From an uncultured Mycobacteriaceae bacterium (GTDB taxonomy: Bacteria > Actinomycetota > Actinomycetes > Mycobacteriales > Mycobacteriaceae), in contig CADEGF010000029.1 of NCBI GenBank assembly GCA_902826815.1, positions 1 through 64,000 on the forward strand: DNA of 64,000 bases, in the 5' to 3' direction. A program made the position numbers and the translations under genes. Of this stretch, positions 25,181 to 33,874 are shown piece by piece. Positions within the stretch are counted from its first letter, which is position 1. Each line of letters opens with the position of its first letter. The notes beneath the pieces are model-generated. The model ran no database searches and had not been told where the DNA came from. It saw only the letters and a list, made by a program, of their open reading frames with translations.

Positions 25181-26082
25181 CAACGGCCACTCCGAGAAGA
25201 TCCTCGCCGCATACCTGGACCGCGGCCAACCCCGGTCAACGCGACCGCGTCGTGTTGGCGTCGAAGTTCTTCACCAACATGTACCCAGGCAACCCGAACG
25301 GTGGAGGCGCGGGCCGGGCATCGATCAGGACCCAGTTGCACGAGACACTGCGTCGCCTGCAGACCGACTATCTGGACATGTACTGGCTGCACAACTGGGA
25401 CCGCAACACCCCGATCGAGGAGACCCTGCGCGCGCTGGACGATCTCGTGCGCGAGGGCACGATTCGCTACATCGAGTTCTCCAATACCCCGGGCTGGGTC
25501 ACCGCACCGGCGCAGGCGACGGCCGTGCTGCGGGGCTGGACACCGCTGATCGCTTTACAGGTGGATTACTCGCTTCTGGCCCGCACCGTCGAAGGTGAAC
25601 TGGCGCCACTGGCGCTCGATCAGGACATGGCGCTTGTGCCGTGGAGCCCGTTGCGCAACGGTTTCCTTTCCGGCAAGTACCGGCGCGGCGCGCAGGTCAA
25701 CGACTCGGTGCGGGCGGCCTACGTCGGCGGTCCCAGCGACGAGGACTACGTCGTCGTCGACGCCGTCACGGCGATCGCAGAAGAGCTCCAAACCAGCTCT
25801 GCGGCAGTAGCACTGGCATAGCTGCGCGCACGCGAAGGGACGGTGGTGCCGATCGTGGGCGCCCGCAGGCTAAGTCACCTGGAGGACAACCTGGCCGCGG
25901 TGGATCTGACGCTGACACCCGAGCACCTGCGCACGCTCGACACGGTGTCGGCGCCGACACTGAACTACCCCGCCGACATGACCGGCGCGACACGCTCGAT
26001 GCTTCAGTTCGCGGGCAGCACCGTCGACGGTGAGTCGTCGACGGTGTATCCCCCGCTGCTGGCCAGCGACGTGCGGTACTGA
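25181..26082 (+). pseudogene. Aldo/keto reductase, decayed (5' loss, frameshift, nonsense)
   Basis: The homologous reading begins mid-gene with NGHSEKILAAYLDRG (25182-25226), shifts frame by an apparent extra C near 25227, continues NPGQRDRVVLASKFFTNMYP to the end of the barrel (RRLQTDYLDMYWLHNWDR, SNTPGWV, LVPWSPLRNGFLSGKY), and meets TAG at 25819-25821 where relatives have Trp (ALAW-LRAREGTVVPIVGAR). After the stop it continues in frame to 26082. The N-terminal strand and the catalytic Asp/Tyr region are gone. Three separate lesions show it has been non-functional for some time. Confidence 0.85.
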
Positions 26083-26083
26083 G

Positions 26084-26740
26084 TCAGGCTTGCGTGATCC
26101 CGGTCATCACGGGTGCGAGCAGATCGGCGAGCGCAGCCCAGGCCACGGTCTTGGTCTCGGGCAGCGCGATACCGAATTGGTAAGGGGCGAAATGGATCTC
26201 CAGACCCTCGGCGGTGGGGATCCAGTTCGCGAAGTTCTCGGCCCTCGGCTCGGCTCCGGTCAGTTCGCAAAGCCGGTTCAGCCCGGCCTGGCCGTCGGCG
26301 AAGAGGTCGGTGAGCATGATCGGGTCGGCGCTTCTGCTGTCTATCACCACGGTGCTGATATACGACGTGGGGTGGGCGCCGTAGTAGTGCGTGCCGAGGA
26401 TCAGCTGGCCGACCGCGATGCTGCGGAATGTCACCTGTCCGTTCGACTCAAAATTCCACTGTTCGCCCGGGTTGCTCTCGACCTTGGCCCTGTCGATCTG
26501 CTCCTCTGCCGATATGCGGCTGGCGTGGTTGAACGCCTCCACCACCGCCGGGTCGCCTTCGGACAGCTCGACGACCCGGGCGTCCCAGGTGCCCATGTGG
26601 TCGGTGGTGGCGCCGTCGATCGATGTCACCGCCACGGCGTAGGTCTCTTCGTTGGACACGCCGGTTTCGGCAGCACCCGGCGTCGCCAGCGTGACCGCCG
26701 CAGCCAACAGTGCAGCGGTCATCGCCGCGATACGTCTCAT
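26084..26740 (-). CDS. Secreted DUF3298/RsiV-like protein
   Basis: A 218-residue exported protein with a signal peptide (MRRIAAMTAALLAAAVTLATPGAAE; cleavage near residue 24). The C-terminal ~110 residues resemble the RsiV/DUF3298 fold: a SYISTVVIDSRSADPIMLTDLF strand-turn-strand, NWIPTAEGLEIHFAPYQFG and a closing VAWAALADLL. In Bacillus RsiV this domain is the lysozyme-binding part of an anti-sigma factor, but there is no cytoplasmic anti-sigma part here. The start at 26740 was chosen for the signal peptide. A similar secreted gene sits near Rv2252 in M. tuberculosis. Confidence 0.75.
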   Translation of the reverse strand: MRRIAAMTAALLAAAVTLATPGAAETGVSNEETYAVAVTSIDGATTDHMGTWDARVVELSEGDPAVVEAFNHASRISAEEQIDRAKVESNPGEQWNFESNGQVTFRSIAVGQLILGTHYYGAHPTSYISTVVIDSRSADPIMLTDLFADGQAGLNRLCELTGAEPRAENFANWIPTAEGLEIHFAPYQFGIALPETKTVAWAALADLLAPVMTGITQA

Positions 26741-26798
26741 TTGATGGCCACGTCCTTGGCCGGTAGCCGCGCCTCGACCCGACCGTGGGCAAGACTCA

Positions 26799-28367
26799 TC
26801 ACACACCTCCAGCGAGCAGTTCCCCCGCCACAGTCAACACTGTGTCCCTGTCGGAGTCGACAAGGCCGATGCGGGTGCGCCGGTCGACGATGTCGTCGAC
26901 TGTCAGGGCACCCTCGTGCGTCACCGCGTACTCGAATTCGGCGCGGATCACGTCGATGCCGTCGGCGACCGGATCAGTCGGCCGGTCACAGGTGGCCTTG
27001 GCGATGACGTTGGGCGCCTCGGCGCCGAACCGGGCGACAAGCGACGACGGCAGGTCGGTGGGGACGCGCAGAGTCGCAACCGGATTCGACGGCGCGCCGA
27101 CGAGCGGCAGATTTCGGGTCCGGCAGCGGCCTGCGGACAGGTTCCGCAGCCCGACGGCCTTGTCGAGGACGTCCTCGGCCATGTAGCGGTACTCGGTCAG
27201 CTTGCCGCCGATCACGCTGATCACTCCCGACGGCGATTCGACGACGGCGTGGTCGCGGGACACGTCTGCCGTCCTACCGTGCTTTTTCCCGATGCTCCTC
27301 TCGTCCGCGCCCTCTGCGTCGATCAGCGGCCGCAGTCCGGCGTAGGCGCCGATGACGTCGTCGCGGCCGAGCTGGTGGTCCAGCGCCGTGTTGACGGTGT
27401 CCAGAAGGAAGCCGATCTCCTCGGAGGTCGGCTCAGGTACGTCGGGGATCGGGCCGGGTGCATCCTCGTCGGTCAGGCCGAGGTAGACCCTGCCCAGTTG
27501 CTCCGGCATGGCGAATACGAATCGGTTGAGCTCTCCGGGAATCGGGATGGTCAGCGCGGCGGTCGGGTTGCCGAGCGCGTTGGCGTCGAATACCAGATGT
27601 GTGCCGCGGCTGGGGCGCAGTTTGATCGAGGAGTCGACCTCCCCCGCCCAGACCCCGCTGGCGTTGATCACGGCCCGTGCGGTGACATCGAACGACTCGC
27701 CGGTCAGCTGGTCGGTCAGGCGCACCGAGGTGCCAGTGGCATCCGAGGCGGCGACCCGGGTCAGGATCTGTGCGCCGTGCTGGGCGGCGGTCCTCGCGAC
27801 GGCGGCGACCAGGCGGGCGTCGTCGATCAACTGGCCGTCGTAGGCCAGCAACCCTCCGGCCAGACCGTCGCGCCGAACCGTTGGCGCCATGTCGACGGCG
27901 CGGTCCGCGGAAATGCGACGCGACCGCGGCAGCGTCGACGATCGGGTTCCCGCCATACAGCGCAGTGCATCGCCTGCCAAAAAGCCGGCGCGCACCAGCG
28001 CGCGCTCCGGCGTGCCCATCGCGGGCAGCAGCGGAACCAGCTGCGGCATGGCGCTGACGAGGTGGGGTGCGTTGCGTGTCATCAGGATTCCGCGTTCGGC
28101 TGCGCTGCGCCGTGCGATACCGATGTTTCCCGTCGCCAGATAACGCAGACCGCCGTGCACGAGCTTGGAGCTCCATCGGCTCGTCCCGAACGCGAGGTCG
28201 TGCTTCTCCACCAGCGCCACCGTCAGCCCACGCGATGCGGCATCTAATGCAATGCCGGCTCCGGTGATCCCGCCGCCGATGACGACGACATCGAGCGACT
28301 GGCCGTCGGCCAGCGCGGCCAACTCGCTACTGCGACGAGCTGCGTTGAGTGCGGCCGAGTTCGTCAA
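26799..28367 (-). CDS. glpD1: Glycerol-3-phosphate dehydrogenase (FAD), GlpD1-like
   Basis: A 522-residue membrane-associated flavoenzyme oxidising glycerol-3-phosphate to dihydroxyacetone phosphate. The N-terminal FAD motif is VVVIGGGITGAGIALDA, followed by the family signature FGTSRWSSKLVHGGLRYL, and GGKLTEYR plus RTRIGLVDSDRD near the C-terminus. I chose TTG at 28367, which overlaps the TetR stop (TTGA) and gives LTNSAALNAARRS, matching the known mycobacterial N-terminus. It is translationally coupled to the TetR gene and divergent from the AGPS-like/kinase pair. Confidence 0.93.
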   Translation of the reverse strand: MTNSAALNAARRSSELAALADGQSLDVVVIGGGITGAGIALDAASRGLTVALVEKHDLAFGTSRWSSKLVHGGLRYLATGNIGIARRSAAERGILMTRNAPHLVSAMPQLVPLLPAMGTPERALVRAGFLAGDALRCMAGTRSSTLPRSRRISADRAVDMAPTVRRDGLAGGLLAYDGQLIDDARLVAAVARTAAQHGAQILTRVAASDATGTSVRLTDQLTGESFDVTARAVINASGVWAGEVDSSIKLRPSRGTHLVFDANALGNPTAALTIPIPGELNRFVFAMPEQLGRVYLGLTDEDAPGPIPDVPEPTSEEIGFLLDTVNTALDHQLGRDDVIGAYAGLRPLIDAEGADERSIGKKHGRTADVSRDHAVVESPSGVISVIGGKLTEYRYMAEDVLDKAVGLRNLSAGRCRTRNLPLVGAPSNPVATLRVPTDLPSSLVARFGAEAPNVIAKATCDRPTDPVADGIDVIRAEFEYAVTHEGALTVDDIVDRRTRIGLVDSDRDTVLTVAGELLAGGV

Positions 28368-28945
28368 GGCTTGAGGTATCCGTTCAATGAGTGGGCGAGT
28401 TCGACGGCGAGCGCGTCGGCATCGAGGATCGGTTCCACGATCTGCGCTGACTGGATCGTCGACTGGGTGATCAGCAGGCACATCGCGGCGAGCTGGCGCG
28501 GGTCGCCCGCCCGCACGCTGCCGTCGCGCTGGGCGGCCCTCAGCTCGGAGGCCACCGCCTCGATCAGGATCTGCTGGCTGGTGCCGAGTCGTTCGGCGAT
28601 GTAGACCATGGCCAGTTCCGGCGCGGAGTGAAAGACCGACATGACAACCTCGTCGTGGCGCAGTCGTTCGGCGACGCCGACGATCCGCTCCACAAGTGCT
28701 TCGCGGCCGCCGTCGCGTGTGGGCAGATCGCGCAGCACAGCGGTGATCCTGGCCGTCAGCAGAGCGGCGAGGAGTGCACGGGTGTCGGGCCAGCGACGGT
28801 AGATGGTCGGCCTGCTCACCCCGGCGCGACGCGCGATTTCGGCGAGCGTCACCCGCTCGACACCGTAGGCCAGCACACAACTCGCCGCGGCGTCGAGGAT
28901 CTTGTCGCCCAAGTCCGGTGATGTGTCGTTACTGATTGACAACAT
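28364..28945 (-). CDS. TetR-family regulator of the glycerolipid locus (Rv2250c-like)
   Basis: A 193-residue TetR protein. The DNA-binding domain is at residues ~12-60 (ILDAAASCVLAYGVERVTLA, then RAGVSRPTIYRRW). The ligand domain has no recognisable specificity. It starts only 17 bases from the divergent flavoprotein gene and is overlapped by glpD1, so it most likely controls both arms. The longer frame upstream of 28945 lies within the divergent gene. Confidence 0.9.
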   Translation of the reverse strand: MLSISNDTSPDLGDKILDAAASCVLAYGVERVTLAEIARRAGVSRPTIYRRWPDTRALLAALLTARITAVLRDLPTRDGGREALVERIVGVAERLRHDEVVMSVFHSAPELAMVYIAERLGTSQQILIEAVASELRAAQRDGSVRAGDPRQLAAMCLLITQSTIQSAQIVEPILDADALAVELAHSLNGYLKP

Positions 28946-28962
28946 ATGTAATACTGTAACGC
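28942..28962. promoter_or_regulatory. Shared 17-base divergent control region (AT-rich, ACATATGT)
   Basis: Between the TetR ATG (28945) and the flavoprotein ATG (28963) lies an AT-rich gap with palindrome ACATATGT (28942-28949) over the TetR start and a TGTAA-N3-TGTAA direct repeat (28948-28959). It is the only place for a TetR operator and suggests leaderless or very short leaders in both directions. Confidence 0.5.
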
Positions 28963-30546
28963 ATGATGAAGTGGGATGCATGGGGAGACCCGGAAAAAGC
29001 CAAACCGCTCTCCGACGGGATTCGGAATCTGCTGGAGCAGGCGCTCGGCGTCGGGGACTCACCGCTTCCCGAGCTGCAACCAGAGCAGGTCCGGCTGCGG
29101 CCTTCGGCGCTCTCGGCTGTCGACCGGGACGCGCTCTCCGACATCGTCGGCGCGGAGCACTGCGGGGTCGACGACGACGCGAGGCTGCTTCGTGCTGGTG
29201 GTAAATCCACCCTCGACCTGCTGCGACGCCGGGACCCCGGGGTGCAGGACGCACCCGATGCCGTGCTGCTGCCCGCCTCCGACGACGAGATCGCCGCCGT
29301 GCTGCGAGTGTGCGCGCAGCGCAGCATCGCCGTCGTCCCGTTCGGCGGTGGCACCAGCGTGGTCGGCGGCCTGGACCCGCTGCGCGGTCAGTTCAAAGCC
29401 GTCATCTCGCTCGATCTACGCAGGCTCAACGAACTGCACTCCCTCGACGAGGTGTCCGGTGAGGCCGAACTCGGCGCAGGCGTGACGGGTCCGGACGCTG
29501 AACGGCTGCTCGGTGAACGGGGCTTCTCGCTCGGGCACTTTCCCCAGAGCTTCCAGTTCGCGACGATCGGCGGATTCGCCGCAACCAGATCGTCCGGCCA
29601 GGACTCGGCGGGCTACGGGCGATTCAACGATATGGTCCGCGGCCTCCGAACGGTCACGCCTGCCGGGGTGCTCGACCTCGGCCGCGCACCGGAATCCGCT
29701 GCGGGCCCGGACCTGCGCCAGCTGATGATCGGGTCCGAGGGCGTCTTCGGTGTCATCACCCGCGTTCGCGTCAAGGTTCACCCGACACCCACCGCCACCC
29801 GTTACGAAGCGTGGTCGTTCCCCGACTTCGGCACCGGTGCGGACGCCCTGCGCACCGTCGTACAAACCGGGACCGGCCCGACCGTGCTGCGGCTGTCCGA
29901 CGAAGCCGAGACCGGGGTGAACCTGGCCACCGCGGACAGCATCGGCGAAGACACCGTCACCGGCGGCTGCCTGGCCATCACCGTGTTCGAGGGAACCGAG
30001 GATCACGTCGAGAGCAGGCACGCAGAAACCCGACGTCTGATGGAAGCCAAGGGTGGCACCTCGCTGGGCGAGGCGCCGGCGCGGGCTTGGGAACACGGCC
30101 GCTTCAACGCGCCTTACCTGCGCGACTCACTGCTGTCCGCCGGCGCGCTGTGCGAGACCCTCGAAACCGCCACCAACTGGTCCAACGTTCCCGCGCTGAA
30201 GGCCGCGGTGACCGAGGCGCTGACGACCGCGCTCGCGGAAACCGGCACGCCCGCCCTTGTGCTGTGCCACATTTCGCATGTGTATCCCACCGGGGCGTCG
30301 TTGTACTTCACCGTCGTCGCGGGGCAGCGGGGCAATCCCATCGAGCAGTGGCGCAAGGCGAAAACCGCCGCGTCGAATGCGATGGTGCGCAACGGCGCCA
30401 CCATCACCCACCACCATGCCGTCGGCGCCGATCACCGACCCTGGATGCGCGACGAGGTCGGCGACCTCGGCGTGCAGGTGCTGCAGGCAATCAAGGCGAC
30501 ACTCGATCCGGCCGGAATCCTCAACCCCGGCAAGCTGATTCCGTGA
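28963..30546 (+). CDS. Alkyl-DHAP-synthase-like FAD-dependent oxidase (Rv2251-like)
   Basis: A 527-residue VAO-type flavoprotein. The PP-loop/FAD-binding region shows VVPFGGGTSVVGGLDP (about 124-139) and the second FAD block GHFPQSFQFATIGGFAATRSS. The motifs of alkyldihydroxyacetone-phosphate synthases are present: a Trp-rich start (KWDAWG), FVITRV-like hinge, and HHHAVGADHRPWM near the C-terminus, the histidine-rich catalytic loop. The eukaryotic enzymes swap the acyl chain of acyl-DHAP for a fatty alcohol to make ether lipids; activity here is inferred. The context (glpD1 makes DHAP; lipid kinase follows) fits glycerolipid metabolism. D-lactate/glycolate oxidase-like function is the alternative. 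Confidence 0.85.
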   Translation: MMKWDAWGDPEKAKPLSDGIRNLLEQALGVGDSPLPELQPEQVRLRPSALSAVDRDALSDIVGAEHCGVDDDARLLRAGGKSTLDLLRRRDPGVQDAPDAVLLPASDDEIAAVLRVCAQRSIAVVPFGGGTSVVGGLDPLRGQFKAVISLDLRRLNELHSLDEVSGEAELGAGVTGPDAERLLGERGFSLGHFPQSFQFATIGGFAATRSSGQDSAGYGRFNDMVRGLRTVTPAGVLDLGRAPESAAGPDLRQLMIGSEGVFGVITRVRVKVHPTPTATRYEAWSFPDFGTGADALRTVVQTGTGPTVLRLSDEAETGVNLATADSIGEDTVTGGCLAITVFEGTEDHVESRHAETRRLMEAKGGTSLGEAPARAWEHGRFNAPYLRDSLLSAGALCETLETATNWSNVPALKAAVTEALTTALAETGTPALVLCHISHVYPTGASLYFTVVAGQRGNPIEQWRKAKTAASNAMVRNGATITHHHAVGADHRPWMRDEVGDLGVQVLQAIKATLDPAGILNPGKLIP

Positions 30547-31448
30547 TCACCGGCCGCGTCACGATGCTGACCAACCCCGCATCGGGGCACGGCAGCGCGC
30601 CGCATGCGGCCGAACGGGCGGTGGCCCAGTTGCACAAGCGGGGGGTCGACGTCGTCGCGATCGCGGGTACCGACGCCGAACATGCGCGACGACTTGTCGA
30701 CGGCGCACTCGAACGCGGGATGGACGCGCTCGTCGTCGTCGGCGGAGACGGCATCATCTCGCTCGCGCTGCAAGTCCTCGCACAGTCAGGCATTCCGCTG
30801 GCCATCATTCCCGCGGGAACCGGCAACGACCATGCCCGCGAATTCCGGATCCCCGCAAAGGATCCCGAGGCCGCGGCCGACGTCGTCGTCGACGGGGTCG
30901 CGCAAACGATCGACCTCGGCCACATCAAGGGCGCAGACGGCACGGACAGATGGTTCGGCACCGTGATGGCAGCGGGTTTCGACTCGCTGGTCACCGACCG
31001 CACCAATCGGATGCGATGGCCGCACGGCAGGATGCGATACAACATGGCCATGATCGCCGAGCTGTCCAAGCTGCGGCTGCTGCCGTTTCGGCTCTCGTTC
31101 GACGGCGAGGAACTCGAAACAGAGCTCACCCTTGCCGCCTTCGGCAACACCAAGAGCTACGGGGGCGGCATGAAGATCTGCCCGAACGCCGACCCCACCG
31201 ACGGGCTGCTCGACGCGACCATGGTGGCATCGGCATCGCGGACGAAGCTGATTCGGTTGTTCCCCACCGTGTTCAAGGGCACGCACGTCGACCTCGACGA
31301 GGTACGCACCGCGCGGGCGAAGACGATCACCGTCGAGTGCCGGGCTTCGCCTCAAATCACGGCCTACGCCGACGGCGAGTACGTCTGCCCGCTACCGGTC
31401 GAGGTGTCGGCGGTCAGCGGAGCGCTCAAGATTCTTGTGCCGGGCTAA
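30543..31448 (+). CDS. Diacylglycerol/lipid kinase (Rv2252-like, DgkB family)
   Basis: A 301-residue soluble lipid kinase of the DAGK catalytic family. It has NPASGHG near the N-terminus, the nucleotide motif VVVGGDGI (Gly67-Gly70), PAGTGND for phosphate binding, and KICPNADPTDGLLD in the C-terminal sandwich. M. tuberculosis Rv2252 phosphorylates diacylglycerol and influences phosphatidylinositol-mannoside production. GTG at 30543 overlaps the stop of the flavoprotein gene (GTGA); an ATG at 30564 (MLTNPAS) is also possible. Confidence 0.92.
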   Translation: MITGRVTMLTNPASGHGSAPHAAERAVAQLHKRGVDVVAIAGTDAEHARRLVDGALERGMDALVVVGGDGIISLALQVLAQSGIPLAIIPAGTGNDHAREFRIPAKDPEAAADVVVDGVAQTIDLGHIKGADGTDRWFGTVMAAGFDSLVTDRTNRMRWPHGRMRYNMAMIAELSKLRLLPFRLSFDGEELETELTLAAFGNTKSYGGGMKICPNADPTDGLLDATMVASASRTKLIRLFPTVFKGTHVDLDEVRTARAKTITVECRASPQITAYADGEYVCPLPVEVSAVSGALKILVPG

Positions 31449-31462
31449 CTCCGGCGAGCAGG

Positions 31463-31975
31463 TTAACCGACTCCGCGGTTCAGCCAGGACACCTCGCCTG
31501 TGTCGCCGCCGCTCCGATAGGGCTCCAGCGCTTCATCCCACGCGGTGCCAAGCACCGAATCCAGCTCTGCCTCAAGCATCTCGGCGCCGGACGACATCAA
31601 CGACCGCAGCCGCATCTCGCCGACCATCACATCGCCGTTGGCGCTCATTGCTCCGCTCCACAGCCCGAGCTGCGGAGTGTGACAGAAGCGCTGGCCGTCG
31701 ACCCCCGAGCTGGCGTCCTCGGTGACCTCGAAGCGCAGCACCGACCACGAGCGAAGTGCGTTGGCGAGCTGTGCGCCTGCGCCAACCGGGCCGACCCAGT
31801 TGATGACGGCGCGTAGCTGCCCTGGCATCGCCGGTTGCGGCGTCCAGGTGAGATTTGCCCGCGACCTCAGGGTCGACGACAACGCCCACTCGACATGCGG
31901 GCACACGGCCGCGGGTGAGGCGTGGATAAAAACCACGCCCGTCGTCGAGTCGGCGAATTGGTTCGACGCGCGCAT
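31463..31975 (-). CDS. DUF3145 protein
   Basis: A 170-residue actinobacterial protein of unknown function matching DUF3145: ADSTTGVVFIHASPAAVCPH, then NLTWTPQPAMPGQLRAVINW and FCHTPQLGLWSGAMSANGDV, ending with a helical EAELDSVLGTAWDEALEPYR. The ATG at 31975 is preceded by GGAGCAG and starts at the conserved MRASNQFAD; the longer open frame has no such support. It stands alone, converging on the lipid kinase with 14 bases between them. Confidence 0.87.
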   Translation of the reverse strand: MRASNQFADSTTGVVFIHASPAAVCPHVEWALSSTLRSRANLTWTPQPAMPGQLRAVINWVGPVGAGAQLANALRSWSVLRFEVTEDASSGVDGQRFCHTPQLGLWSGAMSANGDVMVGEMRLRSLMSSGAEMLEAELDSVLGTAWDEALEPYRSGGDTGEVSWLNRGVG

Positions 31976-32100
31976 CTGCTGCTCCTTCGGCTCCACGAGG
32001 GACGTCTTCCCCAACGACCTGGCGGATGAAATGAGCTGCAGTTGTGTCGTACGTGTCTATTGTGCCTTGTGAGGCCCCTGTTGCGCTAGTCCCAGTCCTG

Positions 32101-32922
32101 TTAGCTGCCGAATTCGGCAATCACGGCGTCGGACAGCGCCGGCCAGCGTTCGTAGGCCCAGTCGCCGAAATCGAGATCGGCCAGCGCGACAAGTGCCAGG
32201 TCACGGTCGGGATCAACCCAGATAAACGTTCCTGACTGGCCAAAATGCCCGTAGGTGCGGCTGGAATTGGCCGAACCGGTCCAGTGCGGCGCCTTGGCGT
32301 CGCGAATCTCGAAACCCAGGCCCCAGTCGTTGGGCCGCTGCACCCCGAAGCCGGGCAACACGCCGCCAAGGCCGGGAAACTGCACCTCGGTCGCCCGGCT
32401 GTGCATTTCGGCCGACACGAGCGTGGGTCGTAGCAGGTCACCGGCGAAAGCGAGCAGATCGGCGACGGTCGACGTCACGCCGTAACCCGCCGCCGCGGCG
32501 CCACCTTCGAGTTCGCTGGACGCCATGCCGAGCGGTTCGAAGACCGCCTCGGCCAGGTATCGGCCGAACTCGATGTCGGCTTCCTTCTCCACCACCGCAG
32601 CGGCCACGCCGAACCCGTAGTTGGAGTAGATCCGCCGCTTCCCCGGCGCCGACATCAGCTGGTCGTTGTGCATCGCGTAGCCCGACGTGTGGGCCAACAG
32701 GTGACGCACGGTCGAATCCGGCGGGCCTGCGCGGGTGTCGAGGTCGACGACGCCCTCCTCGATCGCGATCTGCACGGCGCGCGCAGCCAATGGCTTCGTC
32801 ACCGATGCCAGCGCGAACCGGTGCGCGGTGTCACCGTGCTCGGCGAGAACGCCGGACGGGTTGACGACCGCCGCGGCGGCGTTTCGGACCGGCCAGTCGG
32901 CGATCAGATCGAGGGCAGGCAT
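32101..32922 (-). CDS. Serine hydrolase of the class C beta-lactamase/penicillin-binding family
   Basis: A 273-residue cytosolic serine hydrolase. The active site consists of SVTK (Ser40, Lys43), YSN (Tyr99, Asn101) and HFGQSG (about 225-230, replacing the KTG triad), with LLAHTSGY as the usual supporting loop. No signal peptide is visible, so it is not a secreted beta-lactamase; family members include esterases and D-peptidases. It matches the gene at the Rv2257c position. It follows homocysteine methyltransferase on the same strand after a 10-base gap. Confidence 0.87.
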   Translation of the reverse strand: MPALDLIADWPVRNAAAAVVNPSGVLAEHGDTAHRFALASVTKPLAARAVQIAIEEGVVDLDTRAGPPDSTVRHLLAHTSGYAMHNDQLMSAPGKRRIYSNYGFGVAAAVVEKEADIEFGRYLAEAVFEPLGMASSELEGGAAAAGYGVTSTVADLLAFAGDLLRPTLVSAEMHSRATEVQFPGLGGVLPGFGVQRPNDWGLGFEIRDAKAPHWTGSANSSRTYGHFGQSGTFIWVDPDRDLALVALADLDFGDWAYERWPALSDAVIAEFGS

Positions 32923-32932
32923 CGGCTGGAGC

Positions 32933-33874
32933 CTAGTTCGTCCTCCATGCCGAGACGATCGCGGCCACGTGACGGGCGTCGGTGCCGCAGCAGCCGCCCA
33001 GCACCTTGACATGGGGTAGCCCGTCTTGCAGCGCGGCATGCTGTGCGCCGAGCTCTTCCGGGTTGCCCTCGTCGAGCTCGGTCGCCTCGTCGAGCTCCGC
33101 ATGACTCCTGACCGACGAGTTCGCGCGCAACCCGACGAGCCGCTGCCGCCACGCGCCATCGTGGGTAAGCGCAGACGAGAAGTGCGTCGGGTGAGCGCAG
33201 TTGATCATGAAATAGGCTGCGCCGGTGTCGGTTTCCGCGTCGATCTGTGCTATCGCCTCATGCAGCGGCTGGCCCGTCGAGAGCCTGCCATCCGTCTCGA
33301 CGGTCAACGACATGGCCACCGGGACCCCTGCCGCCGCGGCTGCTGCCACGATGCCGATCGCTTCCTCGGCGTTGTTGATCGTCATTGCGGTCACCTGATC
33401 GACAGACGTGTCGGCGAACGTGCCGATCTGCACTGAGTGATAGCGCTGCGCCTGCTCTGAAGTCATCGCGTTGGCGGGGTCGTACCCGTCGCCGCGAGGA
33501 CCGACACAGCCGCTGACCACCGCGGTGATTCCGTCCGCGGTCGCGGCGGCTCGGACCTCCTCGGCGAGAGCCACTGCGGCGCGGTTGTTCTCGTCGAGCC
33601 GGGCCGCCGAATAGCCCAGCTGCTCGGCCCAGTCGGGGTTCGCGCGCCATGTCGGTGTCTCCACGACAAAGCCCGCGCCGTGCTCGCGGGCGATGTCCAG
33701 GTAGTCGTCGTAGTAGCTGCGCAGCTGCTCGCGACCGCCCGACTGGTCGAGCAAAGGAAACGCCGCGAAGCAGGGAAGGTCGATGCCGTGGTGAAAGACC
33801 AGGTCCGTCTCCAGCCCGCCGTCCGCAACGAACAGCTGTTCACCACTGAGCTGAGGCAACGGTTGCCGCATCAC
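32933..33874 (-). CDS. mmuM: Homocysteine S-methyltransferase
   Basis: A 313-residue zinc enzyme that methylates homocysteine from S-methylmethionine or SAM. The TIM barrel starts VADGGLETDLVFHHG and the zinc ligands are INCAHP (first Cys, about 224) and LGGCCGTDARHV (Cys-Cys pair near the C-terminus). The length is normal for MmuM/YagD. Its ATG overlaps the stop of the upstream TPR-like gene and it precedes the serine hydrolase. Confidence 0.92.
   Translation of the reverse strand: MMRQPLPQLSGEQLFVADGGLETDLVFHHGIDLPCFAAFPLLDQSGGREQLRSYYDDYLDIAREHGAGFVVETPTWRANPDWAEQLGYSAARLDENNRAAVALAEEVRAAATADGITAVVSGCVGPRGDGYDPANAMTSEQAQRYHSVQIGTFADTSVDQVTAMTINNAEEAIGIVAAAAAAGVPVAMSLTVETDGRLSTGQPLHEAIAQIDAETDTGAAYFMINCAHPTHFSSALTHDGAWRQRLVGLRANSSVRSHAELDEATELDEGNPEELGAQHAALQDGLPHVKVLGGCCGTDARHVAAIVSAWRTN

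Noticed and set aside
26916-28247. 443-codon frame antisense to glpD1
   Set aside because: Shadow of a conserved flavoenzyme; the glpD1 frame carries all motifs.
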